From: Pseudomonas fluorescens
GTDB taxonomy: Bacteria; Pseudomonadota; Gammaproteobacteria; Pseudomonadales; Pseudomonadaceae
Direction: 5' to 3'
Length of the DNA stretch: 64,000 bases
Assembly (NCBI RefSeq): GCF_900215245.1
Contig: NZ_LT907842.1
Location: 1,984,001-2,048,000, forward strand
The position numbers and the translations under genes are program-made. The notes beneath the pieces are model-generated. The model was not told the DNA's origin. It ran no database searches and saw only the letters and a program-made list of their open reading frames with translations. Positions 19,105 through 30,100 of the stretch are shown here, in pieces; the first letter of the stretch is position 1, and every line of letters starts with the position of its first letter.

Positions 19105-20960
19105 ACCCGCGCCTGCTGGAGCTGTACAACCAGGAACTGCACCACGTGCGCGAAAGCGCCGCCGAGTTCGCCAAGGAATACCCGAAGATCGCCAGTCGGC
19201 TGACCCTGTCCGGTATGGACTGCGCCGACCCGTACGTCGAACGTTTGCTTGAGGGCTTTGCCTACCTCACCGCCCGCGTACAGCTCAAGCTCGACGCCGA
19301 GTACCCGACCTTCACCCATAACCTGCTGGAAATCGCTTACCCGCACTACCTGGCGCCGACGCCGTCGATGACCGTGGTGCAATTGCAGACCGACCCCGAC
19401 GAAGGCTCCTTGGCCAGCGGTTTCCCGCTACCCCGCGACACGGTGTTGCGCGCCGCACTGGGTCGCGAAACCCAGACCTGCTGCGAGTACCGCACCGCAC
19501 ACCCGGTGACGTTGTGGCCGTTGCAGGTCAGCGGCGCCGAATACTTCGGCAACCCCGCCGCCGTACTCGGGCGCCTGGCTGCCAGCGAGCCGAAAGCCAA
19601 GGCCGGCTTGCGCCTGACCCTGCGCACTGGCGCCGAGTTGCCGTTCAACAGCCTCGACCTCGACAGCCTGCCGCTGTACCTCAGCGGCGCCGATGAGCAA
19701 CCGTTCCGCCTCTACGAACAATTGCTCGGCAACGCCTGCGCGGTGTTTGCACGCAAGCCCGGCGGTGACTGGGTTGAACGCCTGCCGCAAGACGCGCTGC
19801 GCTCACGGGGTTTTGACGATGCCGACGCAGCCATGCCGGTGGTGGCGCGCGCGTTTCAGGGCTACCGGTTGTTGCAGGAATACTTCGCCCTGCCCCATCG
19901 CTTCCTGTTCGTCGAGTTCGCCGAACTGAGCCGTGCAGTCAAACGCTGCGACGGCCAGGAGCTGGAACTGATCGTGCTGTTCGACCGCCACGAGCCGAGC
20001 CTGGAAGGCAGTGTCGGCGCGGCGCAGTTCATGCCGTTCTGCACGCCGGCGATCAACCTGTTCCCGAAACGCGTGGACCGTATCCACCTGTCCGACCGCG
20101 TCAACGAACACCATGTAATCGCTGACCGCACCCGGCCGATGGATTTCGAGATTCATTCGCTGAGCGGCATCACTGGGCACGGCACCGGGCCGGAGCAGCC
20201 GTTCCTGCCGTTCTACGCGGTGCGCGACCCGTCGCGCTATGGTCGCGACAAAGCGTATTACACCGTACGCCGCGAACCACGCGTGCTGTCCAGCGACCAA
20301 CGCCGTAACGGCCCGCGCTCCACCTATGTGGGCAGCGAAACCTTCGTCAGCCTGGTCGACAGCCAGCAAGCGCCGTACCGCCACGACCTGCGCCAACTCG
20401 GCGTAACCGCACTGTGCACCAACCGCGATTTGCCGCTGTTCATGAGTGTGGGCAACGGCAAGACCGACTTCACCCTGGCCGACAGCGCCCCGGTATTGTC
20501 CGTACGCTGTGTGGCCGGCCCGAGTCGCCCGCGCGCCAGCCATGCCCACGACGCCAAGGCCTGGCGCCTGATCAGCCAGTTGTCGCTCAACTACCTGTCG
20601 CTGAGCGAGCAAGGCCAGGGCGCGGGCGCCTTGCGCGAACTGCTGCGCTTGTACGGCGACAGCAATGACGCGGCCCTGCAATTGCAGATCGAAGGCCTGC
20701 GCGAAGTCAGCAGCAAAGCCGTGACCCGGCGCCTGCCGATGCCGGGTCCGATCGTGTTTGGCCGCGGCTTGGAAATCACCCTGGAATTTGATGAAAACGC
20801 GTTTCGCGGCACCGGCGTGTTCCTGCTCGGTGCGGTGCTGGAGCGCTTTCTGGCACGTTACGTGTCGATCAACAGTTTTACCGAGACGGTGATCCGTACC
20901 ACCGAACGCGGCGAGATCATGCGATGGAAAGCCAAGCCCGGGCGGCGTCCGACCCTGTGA
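19101..20960 (+). CDS. tssF: TssF baseplate protein
   Basis: This 619-residue protein has the family N terminus [20 protein letters not shown] and the repeated features [19 protein letters not shown] and [18 protein letters not shown]. TssF and TssG form the wedge of the T6SS baseplate. The frame is open upstream inside tssE, but the ATG at 19101 overlaps the tssE stop and gives the conserved N terminus. Its 3' end overlaps tssG by 37 bases. Confidence 0.95.
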   Translation: MNPRLLELYNQELHHVRESAAEFAKEYPKIASRLTLSGMDCADPYVERLLEGFAYLTARVQLKLDAEYPTFTHNLLEIAYPHYLAPTPSMTVVQLQTDPDEGSLASGFPLPRDTVLRAALGRETQTCCEYRTAHPVTLWPLQVSGAEYFGNPAAVLGRLAASEPKAKAGLRLTLRTGAELPFNSLDLDSLPLYLSGADEQPFRLYEQLLGNACAVFARKPGGDWVERLPQDALRSRGFDDADAAMPVVARAFQGYRLLQEYFALPHRFLFVEFAELSRAVKRCDGQELELIVLFDRHEPSLEGSVGAAQFMPFCTPAINLFPKRVDRIHLSDRVNEHHVIADRTRPMDFEIHSLSGITGHGTGPEQPFLPFYAVRDPSRYGRDKAYYTVRREPRVLSSDQRRNGPRSTYVGSETFVSLVDSQQAPYRHDLRQLGVTALCTNRDLPLFMSVGNGKTDFTLADSAPVLSVRCVAGPSRPRASHAHDAKAWRLISQLSLNYLSLSEQGQGAGALRELLRLYGDSNDAALQLQIEGLREVSSKAVTRRLPMPGPIVFGRGLEITLEFDENAFRGTGVFLLGAVLERFLARYVSINSFTETVIRTTERGEIMRWKAKPGRRPTL

Positions 20961-21967
20961 ACACACTGGATGCGATGCATCAGGAGCCCTGGGAATACGA
21001 TTTCTTTCAGGCACTGCGGCGTATCGAGTGCGAATCGCCAGAGCTGCCGCGCCTGGGCCATTCCCTGCGCCTGGCGGATGACCCGTTACGCCTGGGGCAG
21101 CAAGCCGATTGCACGTTCGCCCCGGCCACCCTGGCCTCGGTCGATCCCGGCGGCGACGGTAAGCCTGCGCGGCTGGAACAGTTCTTCTTTGGCCTCGGCG
21201 GCCCCAACGGCCCGTTGCCGCTGCACATCACCGAGTACGTGCGCGAGCGTCAGCGCAATAACGCCGACAGCACCAGCAAACAGTTTTTGGACGTGTTCCA
21301 CCATCGCCTGCTCAGCCTGTTCTACCGGGCCTGGGCCGAAGCGCGGCCGACGGTCAGCCACGACCGACCGGACGATGATTACTGGTCGGCACGCCTGGCA
21401 GCACTGAGCGGCCGAGGTATGCCGAGCCTGCTGAATCAGGGGCTGATTCCCGACACGGCGAAGTTGCATTACAGCGGCCACTTGTCGGCACAGACCCGCT
21501 ACCCGGACGGTTTGAAGGCGATCCTCAGCGAATACTTTGGCTTGCCCGTTGAGATTGAAGAATACGTCGGCCAGTGGCTGGAACTGCCCGAGCGCAGCCG
21601 CGTCAGTGTCAGCGCCAATCAACTGGGCGTGGACTTTTGCCTGGGCAGCCACGTGTGGGACCGCCAGCATAAGTTTCGCATCCGCCTGGGCCCGCTCAAG
21701 CTGGATGACTACATGGGCATGCTGCCTGGCAGCCAGCCGTTCAACGAGCTGGTGGCATGGGTGGCCGAGTACCTGGGCCATGAATTGGACTGGGACTTGA
21801 ACCTGATTTTGCAACAACCTGAAGTCCCGAAGCTGCAGCTTAACGGCCAGTTCCGCCTGGGCTTCAACACATGGCTCGGCTGCCCCGCGCACGACGCCAA
21901 CGACCTAATCCTGGCTCGGCATTACGCCGATCACGCCAGCACCTCAAGGAATCCAGAGCATGGGTGA
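20924..21967 (+). CDS. tssG: TssG baseplate protein
   Basis: This 347-residue protein has the family signatures YDFFQALRRIE near residue 25, FFGLGGPNGPLPLHITEYVRER near 80 and the C-terminal RLGFNTWLGCP. It pairs with TssF in the baseplate wedge. The start at 20924 overlaps the end of tssF by 37 bases and no later methionine fits the family as well, so coupled translation is likely. The stop overlaps clpV by 8 bases. Confidence 0.94.
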   Translation: MESQARAASDPVNTLDAMHQEPWEYDFFQALRRIECESPELPRLGHSLRLADDPLRLGQQADCTFAPATLASVDPGGDGKPARLEQFFFGLGGPNGPLPLHITEYVRERQRNNADSTSKQFLDVFHHRLLSLFYRAWAEARPTVSHDRPDDDYWSARLAALSGRGMPSLLNQGLIPDTAKLHYSGHLSAQTRYPDGLKAILSEYFGLPVEIEEYVGQWLELPERSRVSVSANQLGVDFCLGSHVWDRQHKFRIRLGPLKLDDYMGMLPGSQPFNELVAWVAEYLGHELDWDLNLILQQPEVPKLQLNGQFRLGFNTWLGCPAHDANDLILARHYADHASTSRNPEHG

Positions 21968-24623
21968 AATCAGTCGCGCCGCACTGTTCGGCAAACTCAA
22001 CAGCGTGGCCTACAAGGCCATCGAAGCCGCCACCGTGTTCTGCAAACTGCGGGGCAACCCGTACGTGGAACTGGCTCACTGGTTTCACCAACTGCTGCAG
22101 TTGCAGGACTCGGACCTGCACCGCATCGTCCGCCAGTTCAACGTGGAGCCGGCGCGCCTGGCCCGCGACCTGACCGAAGCCCTGGACCGCCTGCCGCGCG
22201 GCTCGACGTCAATCACCGACCTGTCGTCCCACGTGGAAGAAGCCGTGGAACGCGGCTGGGTCTACGGCAGCCTGATGTTCGGCGAGAGCCAGGTGCGCAC
22301 CGGTTACCTGGTACTCGGCATTCTCAAGACACCGAGCCTGCGCAATGCGCTGCTGGGCTTGTCTTCCGAGTTCAACAAGATCAAGGCCGACACCCTGAGC
22401 GAACGCTTTGACGAATACGTCGGCGACTCGCCGGAAAACGCCCTCAGTGCCAACGACGGATTTAATGCCGGCGCAGTCCCGGGCGAGGCCAGTGGTGCCA
22501 TGGCGCCGAGCGCGATGGGTAAGCAGGAAGCGCTCAAGCGCTTCACCGTCGACCTCACCGAACAGGCCCGCAGCGGCAAGCTCGACCCGATCGTTGGGCG
22601 TGATGAAGAGATCCGCCAACTGGTCGACATCCTGATGCGTCGGCGCCAGAACAACCCGATCCTCACGGGTGAAGCCGGCGTGGGCAAGACTGCCGTGGTC
22701 GAAGGTTTCGCCCTGCGCATCGTCGCCGGTGACGTGCCGCCCGCACTCAAAGACGTGGAACTGCGCAGCCTCGATGTGGGCCTGCTGCAAGCCGGTGCCA
22801 GCATGAAAGGCGAGTTCGAGCAGCGCCTGCGCCAAGTCATCGAGGATGTGCAGGCTTCGCCCAAACCGATTATTCTGTTTATCGACGAAGCCCACACCCT
22901 GGTGGGTGCCGGTGGCGCCGCCGGCACCGGTGATGCGGCCAACCTGCTCAAGCCCGCCCTCGCCCGCGGCACCTTGCGCACCGTCGCCGCCACGACCTGG
23001 GCCGAGTACAAAAAACACATCGAAAAAGACCCGGCGTTGACCCGCCGCTTCCAAGTGGTGCAAGTCGCCGAGCCGTCGGAAGACAAGGCGCTGTTGATGA
23101 TGCGCGGCGTGGCCTCGACCATGGAAAAACACCATCAGGTGCAGATCCTTGATGAAGCCCTGGAAGCTTCGGTGAAGCTGTCGCACCGCTACATTCCTGC
23201 CCGCCAGCTACCGGATAAATCCGTGAGCCTGCTGGACACCGCTTGCGCGCGTGTTGCCATCAGCCTGCACGCGGTGCCCGCCGAAGTGGACGACAGCCGC
23301 CGCCGCATCGAGGCGCTGGAAACCGAGCTGCAAATCATCGCCCGCGAGCATGCCATTGGCATCGTGATTGGCGCGCGCCAAAGCAACAGCGAAGCCCTGC
23401 TGAGCGCTGAGCGTGAACGCCTCGCAACCCTGGAAAGCCGCTGGGCCGAAGAGAAAGCGCTGGTGGACGAGTTGCTCGCCACTCGCGCGACGCTGCGTGA
23501 GAAGGTCGGTGAAGTCGACAGTGGCAACGATGCATTGCGCGCACAGCTGGTGGACCTGCAACAGCGCCTCACTGCCCTGCAAGGCGAAACCCCGCTGATC
23601 CTGCCAACCGTGGATTACCAGGCGGTGGCCTCGGTGGTCGCCGACTGGACCGGCATTCCCGTGGGCCGCATGGCGCGCAACGAACTGGAGACGGTGCTCA
23701 ACCTCGACCAGCACCTGAAAAAACGCATCATCGGCCAGGACCACGCCCTGCAGATGATCGCCAAACGCATCCAAACCTCTCGCGCCGGCCTCGACAACCC
23801 GAGCAAGCCCATTGGCGTGTTCATGCTCGCCGGCACGTCCGGCGTGGGCAAGACCGAAACCGCCCTGGCCCTGGCCGAAGCCATGTACGGCGGTGAGCAG
23901 AACGTGATCACCATCAACATGAGCGAGTTCCAGGAAGCCCATACCGTGTCGACCCTCAAGGGCGCGCCGCCGGGCTATATCGGCTATGGCGAAGGCGGTG
24001 TGTTGACCGAAGCCGTACGGCGCAAACCCTACAGCGTCGTGCTGTTGGACGAGGTCGAAAAAGCCCACCCGGACGTGCATGAAATCTTCTTCCAGGTGTT
24101 CGACAAGGGCGTGATGGAAGACGGTGAAGGCCGCGTGATCGACTTCAAGAACACCCTGATTCTGCTGACCACCAACGCCGGCACTGAGCTGATCTCCCGC
24201 GTCTGCAAAGACCCGGCGAACATGCCTGAGCCAGAAGACATCGCCAAGGCCTTGCGCCAGCCGCTGCTGGAGATTTTCCCACCGGCATTGCTTGGCCGTT
24301 TGGTGACGATCCCTTACTACCCGCTGAGCGACGAGATGCTCAAGGCAATCACCCGCCTGCAACTCAACCGCATCAAAAAGCGCGTGGAGAATACGCACAA
24401 AGTCGCTTTCGACTACGACGACGCGGTGGTCGACTTGATCGTCTCACGCTGCACCGAAACCGAAAGCGGCGGGCGCATGATCGACACCATCCTCACCAAC
24501 AGCCTGTTGCCGGACATGAGCCGTGAATTCCTCACGCGCATGCTCGAAGGCAAGGCGCTGGCGGGTGTGCGCATCAGCAGCCGGGACAATGAATTGCACT
24601 ACGACTTCAACGACGCCGATTGA
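21960..24623 (+). CDS. clpV: TssH / ClpV AAA+ sheath-recycling ATPase
   Basis: This 887-residue double AAA+ protein has an N domain (1-160) that binds the sheath, a first Walker A GEAGVGKT near residue 239, a Walker B FIDEAHTLVGAG, a coiled middle domain (about 440-540), and a second Walker A GTSGVGKT near 630 with LLDEVEKAHPD. It disassembles contracted TssBC sheaths for reuse. Length and order match ClpV1. It is followed by a REPIN and then vgrG, so vgrG may also have its own transcription. Confidence 0.96.
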   Translation: MGEISRAALFGKLNSVAYKAIEAATVFCKLRGNPYVELAHWFHQLLQLQDSDLHRIVRQFNVEPARLARDLTEALDRLPRGSTSITDLSSHVEEAVERGWVYGSLMFGESQVRTGYLVLGILKTPSLRNALLGLSSEFNKIKADTLSERFDEYVGDSPENALSANDGFNAGAVPGEASGAMAPSAMGKQEALKRFTVDLTEQARSGKLDPIVGRDEEIRQLVDILMRRRQNNPILTGEAGVGKTAVVEGFALRIVAGDVPPALKDVELRSLDVGLLQAGASMKGEFEQRLRQVIEDVQASPKPIILFIDEAHTLVGAGGAAGTGDAANLLKPALARGTLRTVAATTWAEYKKHIEKDPALTRRFQVVQVAEPSEDKALLMMRGVASTMEKHHQVQILDEALEASVKLSHRYIPARQLPDKSVSLLDTACARVAISLHAVPAEVDDSRRRIEALETELQIIAREHAIGIVIGARQSNSEALLSAERERLATLESRWAEEKALVDELLATRATLREKVGEVDSGNDALRAQLVDLQQRLTALQGETPLILPTVDYQAVASVVADWTGIPVGRMARNELETVLNLDQHLKKRIIGQDHALQMIAKRIQTSRAGLDNPSKPIGVFMLAGTSGVGKTETALALAEAMYGGEQNVITINMSEFQEAHTVSTLKGAPPGYIGYGEGGVLTEAVRRKPYSVVLLDEVEKAHPDVHEIFFQVFDKGVMEDGEGRVIDFKNTLILLTTNAGTELISRVCKDPANMPEPEDIAKALRQPLLEIFPPALLGRLVTIPYYPLSDEMLKAITRLQLNRIKKRVENTHKVAFDYDDAVVDLIVSRCTETESGGRMIDTILTNSLLPDMSREFLTRMLEGKALAGVRISSRDNELHYDFNDAD

Positions 24624-24647
24624 CCTGACGGAATGCGATCACAACGG

Positions 24648-24732
24648 CGGGAGGGGGCTTGCCCCGATAGCGGTGAATCAGTCACCTCAGGCATCAACTG
24701 ACGCACTGCTATCGGGAGCAAGCCCCCTCCCA
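24648..24732. repeat. REPIN-type palindromic repeat between clpV and vgrG
   Basis: Inverted arms (CGGGAGGGGGCTTGCCCCGATAGC and GCTATCGGGAGCAAGCCCCCTCCC) face each other across about 36 bases. It resembles the other REPINs in this window in plan but has a different arm sequence (GGGGGCTTG plus GATAGC), so it belongs to another subgroup. Confidence 0.8.
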
Positions 24733-24780
24733 CAGTTGAATTCGGTTTCTTCAGCTATTAAGTCATTTACGGGTTAACCG

Positions 24781-26721
24781 ATGCTATTCAACCAAGCCTC
24801 ACGCCTGGCCAAGATCACCAGCCCCCTGGGGGCGGATGTGCTGTTGCTCAATGAAATGGGGGGCGGCGAAGAGCTGGGCCGCTTGTTCAACTATGAGCTG
24901 CAACTGACCTCGCTCGACGCCAACATCGACCTCAACCAGCTGCTGGGCAAGCCGATGAGCGTGAGCGTGCAACTGGCGGACGGTGGCGAGCGGCATTTCC
25001 ACGGCATCGTCGCGCGGTGCAGCCAGAACATCGACCAGGGCCAGTTCGCCAGTTACCAAGTGACGCTGCGCCCATGGTTCTGGCTGCTGAGCCGCACCTC
25101 GGACTGTCGGATTTTCCAGAACCTGAGCATCCCGCAGATCATCAAGCAGGTGTTTCGCGACCTGGGCTTTTCCGACTTCGAAGACGCCCTGAGCCGCCCG
25201 TACCGCGAGTGGGAATACTGCGTGCAGTACCGCGAAACCAGCTTCGACTTCGTCAGCCGGTTGATGGAACAGGAAGGTATCTACTACTTTTTCCGCCATG
25301 AACAGGACCGCCATGTGCTGGTGCTGGCCGACGCCTATGGCGCCCACACCACCGTGCCGGGCTACGCGTCGATTCCGTACTACCCCAAGGACGAGCAGCA
25401 GCGCGAACGCGACCATATGCACAACTGGCACCTGGCGCACGAAGTGCAGCCGGGGTCGCTGGAGCTGAACGACTACGACTTCCAGCGCCCCAGCGCGAGC
25501 ATCGACGTGCGCTCGGCGATGCCGCGCCCGCACACTGCCGGCGACTACCCGTTGTACGACTACCCCGGCACTTATGTGCAAAGTGAAGACGGCGAACACT
25601 ACGCGCGCACCCGCATCGAAGCCTTGCAAACCCTGCATGAGCAGATCGAGTTCAGCGGCAACGCGCGCGGCCTCGGTTCGGGCCACTTGTTCAGCCTCAC
25701 CGGCTTCAGCCGCCAGGACCAGAACCGCGAATACCTGATCGTCGGTTGCCGTTACTACATCGTCCAGGAAAACCTGGAAAGCGGCGGCGGCTCAGGCTCG
25801 GCGCAATTCGAAAGCAGCCTCACCTGCATCGATGCCCAACAAAGTTTTCGCCCTTTGGCCAACACCCACCGGCCGATTGTCAAAGGCCCGCAGACGGCCT
25901 TGGTGGTCGGCCCCAAAGGTGAAGAAATCTGGACCGACCAGTATGGCCGCGTGAAGGTGCACTTTTACTGGGACCGCCATGACCAATCCAACGAAAACAG
26001 CTCATGCTGGATTCGCGTATCGCAATCCTGGGCCGGGAAAAACTGGGGCTCGATGCAAATCCCACGGATCGGCCAGGAAGTAATTGTGAGCTTTCTGGAA
26101 GGCGACCCGGACCGACCGATCATCACCGGGCGCGTCTACAACGCCGAGCAGACCGTGCCTTACGACCTGCCGGAAAACGCCACCCAGAGCGGCATGAAAA
26201 GCCGCTCCAGCAAAGGCGGCACGCCGGCCAACTTCAATGAAATCCGCATGGAGGACAAGAAGGGGCTGGAGCAGTTGTATATCCATGCCGAGCGCAATCA
26301 GGACATCGTGGTGGAAGTGGATGAAAGCCACGCCGTCGGGCATGACCGCAACAAAAGCATTGGGCATAACGAAACGGTGACCATCGGTAATAACCGTACG
26401 CGCATCGTCAAGCAGGAGGACGTCCTCTTGGTCGGCCAGCGCAAGACCGACAGCATCAGCCAGAGCTATGTCGTCGAAGTGGGTGAAAACCTGCGCCTGG
26501 TCTGCGGCGAAAGCATCCTGGAGCTGAATGCCAGCGGGCAGATCAACCTCACCGGGGTGAATATCAGTTTCTATGCCAGCGGTGATGCCGAGTTCAACAC
26601 CAAGGGCGTACTGCACTTGAACAACGGCCACGGCCCCGGCGCCACACCCGATGGCCAGGGCATCAAAAAAAGCATCGACGCCAATATCAAAGCCGTTTTC
26701 CCCGCGCCTAAAAGCTCCTGA
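24781..26721 (+). CDS. vgrG: VgrG spike protein
   Basis: This 646-residue VgrG has the gp27-like part (1-380, with YCVQYRETSFDFVSRLMEQEGIYYFF), the gp5 OB-fold (about 385-480, with WTDQYGRVKVHFYWDRHD and GRVYNAEQTVPYDLP) and the beta-helical needle (about 490-620). The C terminus is short, so this is a non-evolved VgrG that carries cargo through an adaptor or PAAR protein. The following chaperone and PAAR-Rhs genes are the expected partners. Confidence 0.95.
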   Translation: MLFNQASRLAKITSPLGADVLLLNEMGGGEELGRLFNYELQLTSLDANIDLNQLLGKPMSVSVQLADGGERHFHGIVARCSQNIDQGQFASYQVTLRPWFWLLSRTSDCRIFQNLSIPQIIKQVFRDLGFSDFEDALSRPYREWEYCVQYRETSFDFVSRLMEQEGIYYFFRHEQDRHVLVLADAYGAHTTVPGYASIPYYPKDEQQRERDHMHNWHLAHEVQPGSLELNDYDFQRPSASIDVRSAMPRPHTAGDYPLYDYPGTYVQSEDGEHYARTRIEALQTLHEQIEFSGNARGLGSGHLFSLTGFSRQDQNREYLIVGCRYYIVQENLESGGGSGSAQFESSLTCIDAQQSFRPLANTHRPIVKGPQTALVVGPKGEEIWTDQYGRVKVHFYWDRHDQSNENSSCWIRVSQSWAGKNWGSMQIPRIGQEVIVSFLEGDPDRPIITGRVYNAEQTVPYDLPENATQSGMKSRSSKGGTPANFNEIRMEDKKGLEQLYIHAERNQDIVVEVDESHAVGHDRNKSIGHNETVTIGNNRTRIVKQEDVLLVGQRKTDSISQSYVVEVGENLRLVCGESILELNASGQINLTGVNISFYASGDAEFNTKGVLHLNNGHGPGATPDGQGIKKSIDANIKAVFPAPKSS

Positions 26722-26736
26722 CGAGACCTGTTTGCC

Positions 26737-27171
26737 ATGACGTACCGAATCAACGAATTCCAGTTCCAACTGCCTGCAGGCGAGCTGCAAGACGCGTCGA
26801 TCAATATCCTCAAGTTCCCTGAGCTGGGCACGTCCTTGATCATCAGCCGCAGCTTCCTCACCGACGGCGAAACCCTGCACAGTAACTTCGACGACCAGCT
26901 CAAGCGCCTGGAAAAACAGGTGCAGGACTTGCGCTGCCAACCGAGCGTGACCGTGCGACTGGGCGCCGCTCAAGAGGTGGAAGGTATCGAGTTGCGCAGC
27001 CAGTTCAACAAGGGCAATGACAAGGTGTTCCAGTATCAGTTGGCGCTGGTGTTGCCGGGTACGCGCAAGATGCTCGCCTTGAGTTATGTGAAGGCCGAAA
27101 AACTCGGGGAAGCCGAGGCAACGCACTGGGCATTGATAAAAAATTCGCTGTCGTTCGACGCTATCTCCTGA
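26737..27171 (+). CDS. DcrB/DUF1795-family (Eag-type) T6SS effector chaperone
   Basis: This 144-residue soluble protein begins MTYRINEFQFQLPAGELQDASINIL and has the DcrB/DUF1795 fold pattern, with alternating strands ending in SLSFDAIS. Proteins of this family (EagR, EagT6) bind the membrane segments in the N terminus of PAAR-Rhs effectors, keep them soluble and help load them on VgrG. The gene lies between vgrG and an Rhs gene that has exactly such N-terminal membrane segments, 12 bases from it. The chaperone role is inferred from family and position. Confidence 0.88.
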   Translation: MTYRINEFQFQLPAGELQDASINILKFPELGTSLIISRSFLTDGETLHSNFDDQLKRLEKQVQDLRCQPSVTVRLGAAQEVEGIELRSQFNKGNDKVFQYQLALVLPGTRKMLALSYVKAEKLGEAEATHWALIKNSLSFDAIS

Positions 27172-27183
27172 TGAGCAACCTGC

Positions 27184-30100
27184 ATGTCTGACGCGTTATG
27201 GGCGGCCCGGATGGGCGATGCGCTATCCCACACCTCGATGATGGCGGACATCCTCGGCGGTGTGCTGGAAGTGGCGGCCAATATCGCGATTACTGCGGTC
27301 GCGACCGCTGCCGTGGTGGCCGCCACCGGCATTACCGTGGCCACCGGCGGCCTCGGCTGCTTCCTGCTGGGCGCGGTAGTGGGCACGATTGTCGGCCTGG
27401 CCATGAGCAAGAGTGGCGCGGACAAAGGGCTGACCAAGATATGCGATGCCTTTAGCAACGCCTTATTTCCGCCCACCGTGCAGGCGAACATTCTCACCGG
27501 CTCCACCAACACCCTCACCAATAACATCCCCGCCGCCCGCGCGGCAGGGGCGATCAGCTCCCATGTCACACCGGCCGGCACCGAGCTGGAAGAAACCAAG
27601 CCTGAGCCAGAGCCCAGTTACCTGGACATGGCCGAAGGCTTCTTCTCGCAGATGTGGCGCCCCACCGTCGCAACGCCCGCGCCAGGCGCCGTGCCGAAGC
27701 CGCTGGACCTGGTCGTGTGCATGAAGCACCCGCCAATGCCGCCGCAGTTTCTTGCCGAAGGCTCGGAAAAGGTCACGATCAATGGTCAGCCCGCTGTGCG
27801 CAGTGGTGATCGCAGTACCTGCGATGCGACGGTGGTGTCGTCCGGTTTGATCTCATCCAACGTGGCCATAGGCGGCGGCTCGGTGGTGGTGCGTGAAATT
27901 CGCAGCGGCAAGACCCCGGGGGTTGGGCTGGCGGTCACGGCGTTGTTGATGCTCAAGGGTGGCAAGGGCAAGTTCTTCAGCAAGTTGCCGTGCATGTTGG
28001 TCAGCGGTGCGACCTCGATGGCCATCAGCAGCGCGATGGGCGCTGCGGCTAACGCTGCGATGGGCTCGTCGAACCCGGTGCATGCTGCGACGGGCGCGAA
28101 GGTACTGGGCGACGTCGACGACCTGGATTTTGTGCTGCCGGGTATCCTGCCGATTGACTGGCAGCGCTTCTACAACAGCCGCGATGAACGCCCGAGCAGC
28201 CTGTTTGGCGCCGGTTGGAGCGTGCCCTACGAGGTGTGCGTCGACATTCAGCCGCATCCCGAGGGCGGCGAAACGCTCGTGTATACCGACGAGCAGGGCC
28301 GGCCCATCGACATGGGCTCCATTCCGTTGGGCGGCGCAGTGTTCAGCGCGGGCGAAGGGCTTGCGGTGCGGCGACACCTCAATGGGCAATTGCTGATCGA
28401 AAGCGACGACGGCATGTACCGTTTGTTCGAACCGGCGCCCGCAAACTCGACACGACTGCGCCTGAGCCAATTGGGTGATCGTAACGACAACCGTATCTAC
28501 CTCGACTATGACGAAGCCGGGCACTTGGTGCGTCTGCGCGACACGTTCGATCTGGTGCAGGTTGAGCTGATCCGTGATCAGGGCTATGTGAGCCGCATTG
28601 AACGCCTGTACCCGGATCAACGTCGCGAGGTGCTGGTGAGCTACGGCTACGACGCGGCGGGCAATCTCGCGCAAGTGCGCGATGCAACCGATCAAGTCCA
28701 GCGGCGCTTCGCCTACGATGCCGGGCGCCGAATGGTGGAACATCAATTGCCCACCGGATTGCGCTGTTTCTATGAGTGGGTACTGGTTGAAGGCCTGGAA
28801 TGGCGCGTGGTTAGGCATTGGACCGATGAGGGCGACGCTTACCAGTTCGACTATGACCTGCAGGCCGGTATTACGCGCATCACCGATGGCCTACAGCGTG
28901 TGAGCACGCGGTACTGGAACACTCAGCACCAGATCATTCAGTACAGCGACAACCTCGGCCAGACTTGGCTATTCGAATGGAACGACGAACGCCAATTGCT
29001 CAGCGCTACTGATCCGTTGGGTGGGCGCTATGAATACAGCTACGATGAGAGCGGCAACGTAATCGGCGAAACCGACCCGCTGGGCCGCAGTGATTCGACC
29101 TTGTGGCTGGAACATTGGGCATTGCCGCTGGTGGAAACCGACGCGGCCGACAACAGCTGGCAATATCGCTATGACCCACGCGGTAACTGCATTGCCGAGA
29201 CCGATCCGCTGGGTTATATCACCCGCTATCGCTATGACGCCCATGGCCAGGTCGTGGAGATTGTCGACGCCACCGGCAAAAGCAAAAAACTGCGCTGGAA
29301 TGCATTCGGGCAGTTGGTCGAGCATATCGATTGCTCGGGCTACCCGACGCGTTTCAGCTACGACGACCGTGGCTATTTGCAGGTCATCACTGATGCCTTG
29401 GGTGAACGCACGCAGTTCAGCTATGACGCTCAGGGCCGCTTGCTCAGCAGCCAATTACCGGATGGGCGCACCGAGTTGTATCAGCGCAACGCCAGCGGGC
29501 AGTTGGTGGGCTACACCGACCCCGCCGGGCACACCACGCTCTACCAACACAACCGGCGTGGCCAGGTACGTCAGCGCACCGACGCCCATGGTCGACAGGT
29601 GCAGTTTGGGTATGACAGCTACGGGCGGCTGCAAGCGCTGGTCAACGAGAACGGTGAAAGCTATCGGTTTGCATGGGACGCCGGGGATCGGCTGACCGAG
29701 CAGCAGGACCTCGACGGCAGCGCCAAGCACTACGACTACGACTTGCTCGACAACATCACGGCGGTGACTGCGCTTCCTGCGCCTTATGGCAATGGACTGG
29801 CGGTAGTGCCCGAGACGCCACCCGCGCCCATCGTTCATCGGCTGGAGCGTGATGCGCTCGGGCGACTGGTCGCCAAAACCACCGACGATGGCCGCACCGA
29901 CTACAGCTACGATGCCGTGGATCAGCTCACTGCGGTCACCTTCACTGATCTGCAAGGCAATGCCCAGGCGTTGGGTTTCGCCTACGATGCTGTCGGCCAG
30001 TTGCTTGCCGAACAGAGTGCCGCCGGCAAGCTGCAACATCACTACGACGAACTCGGCAACCTGATCCAGACCCAACTGCCGGACGGGCGCTGGCTCAATC

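Noticed and set aside
24781..26721. VgrG with an extra C-terminal effector domain
   Set aside because: After the beta-helix only about 30 residues remain (ending in AVFPAPKSS). No additional domain is visible.
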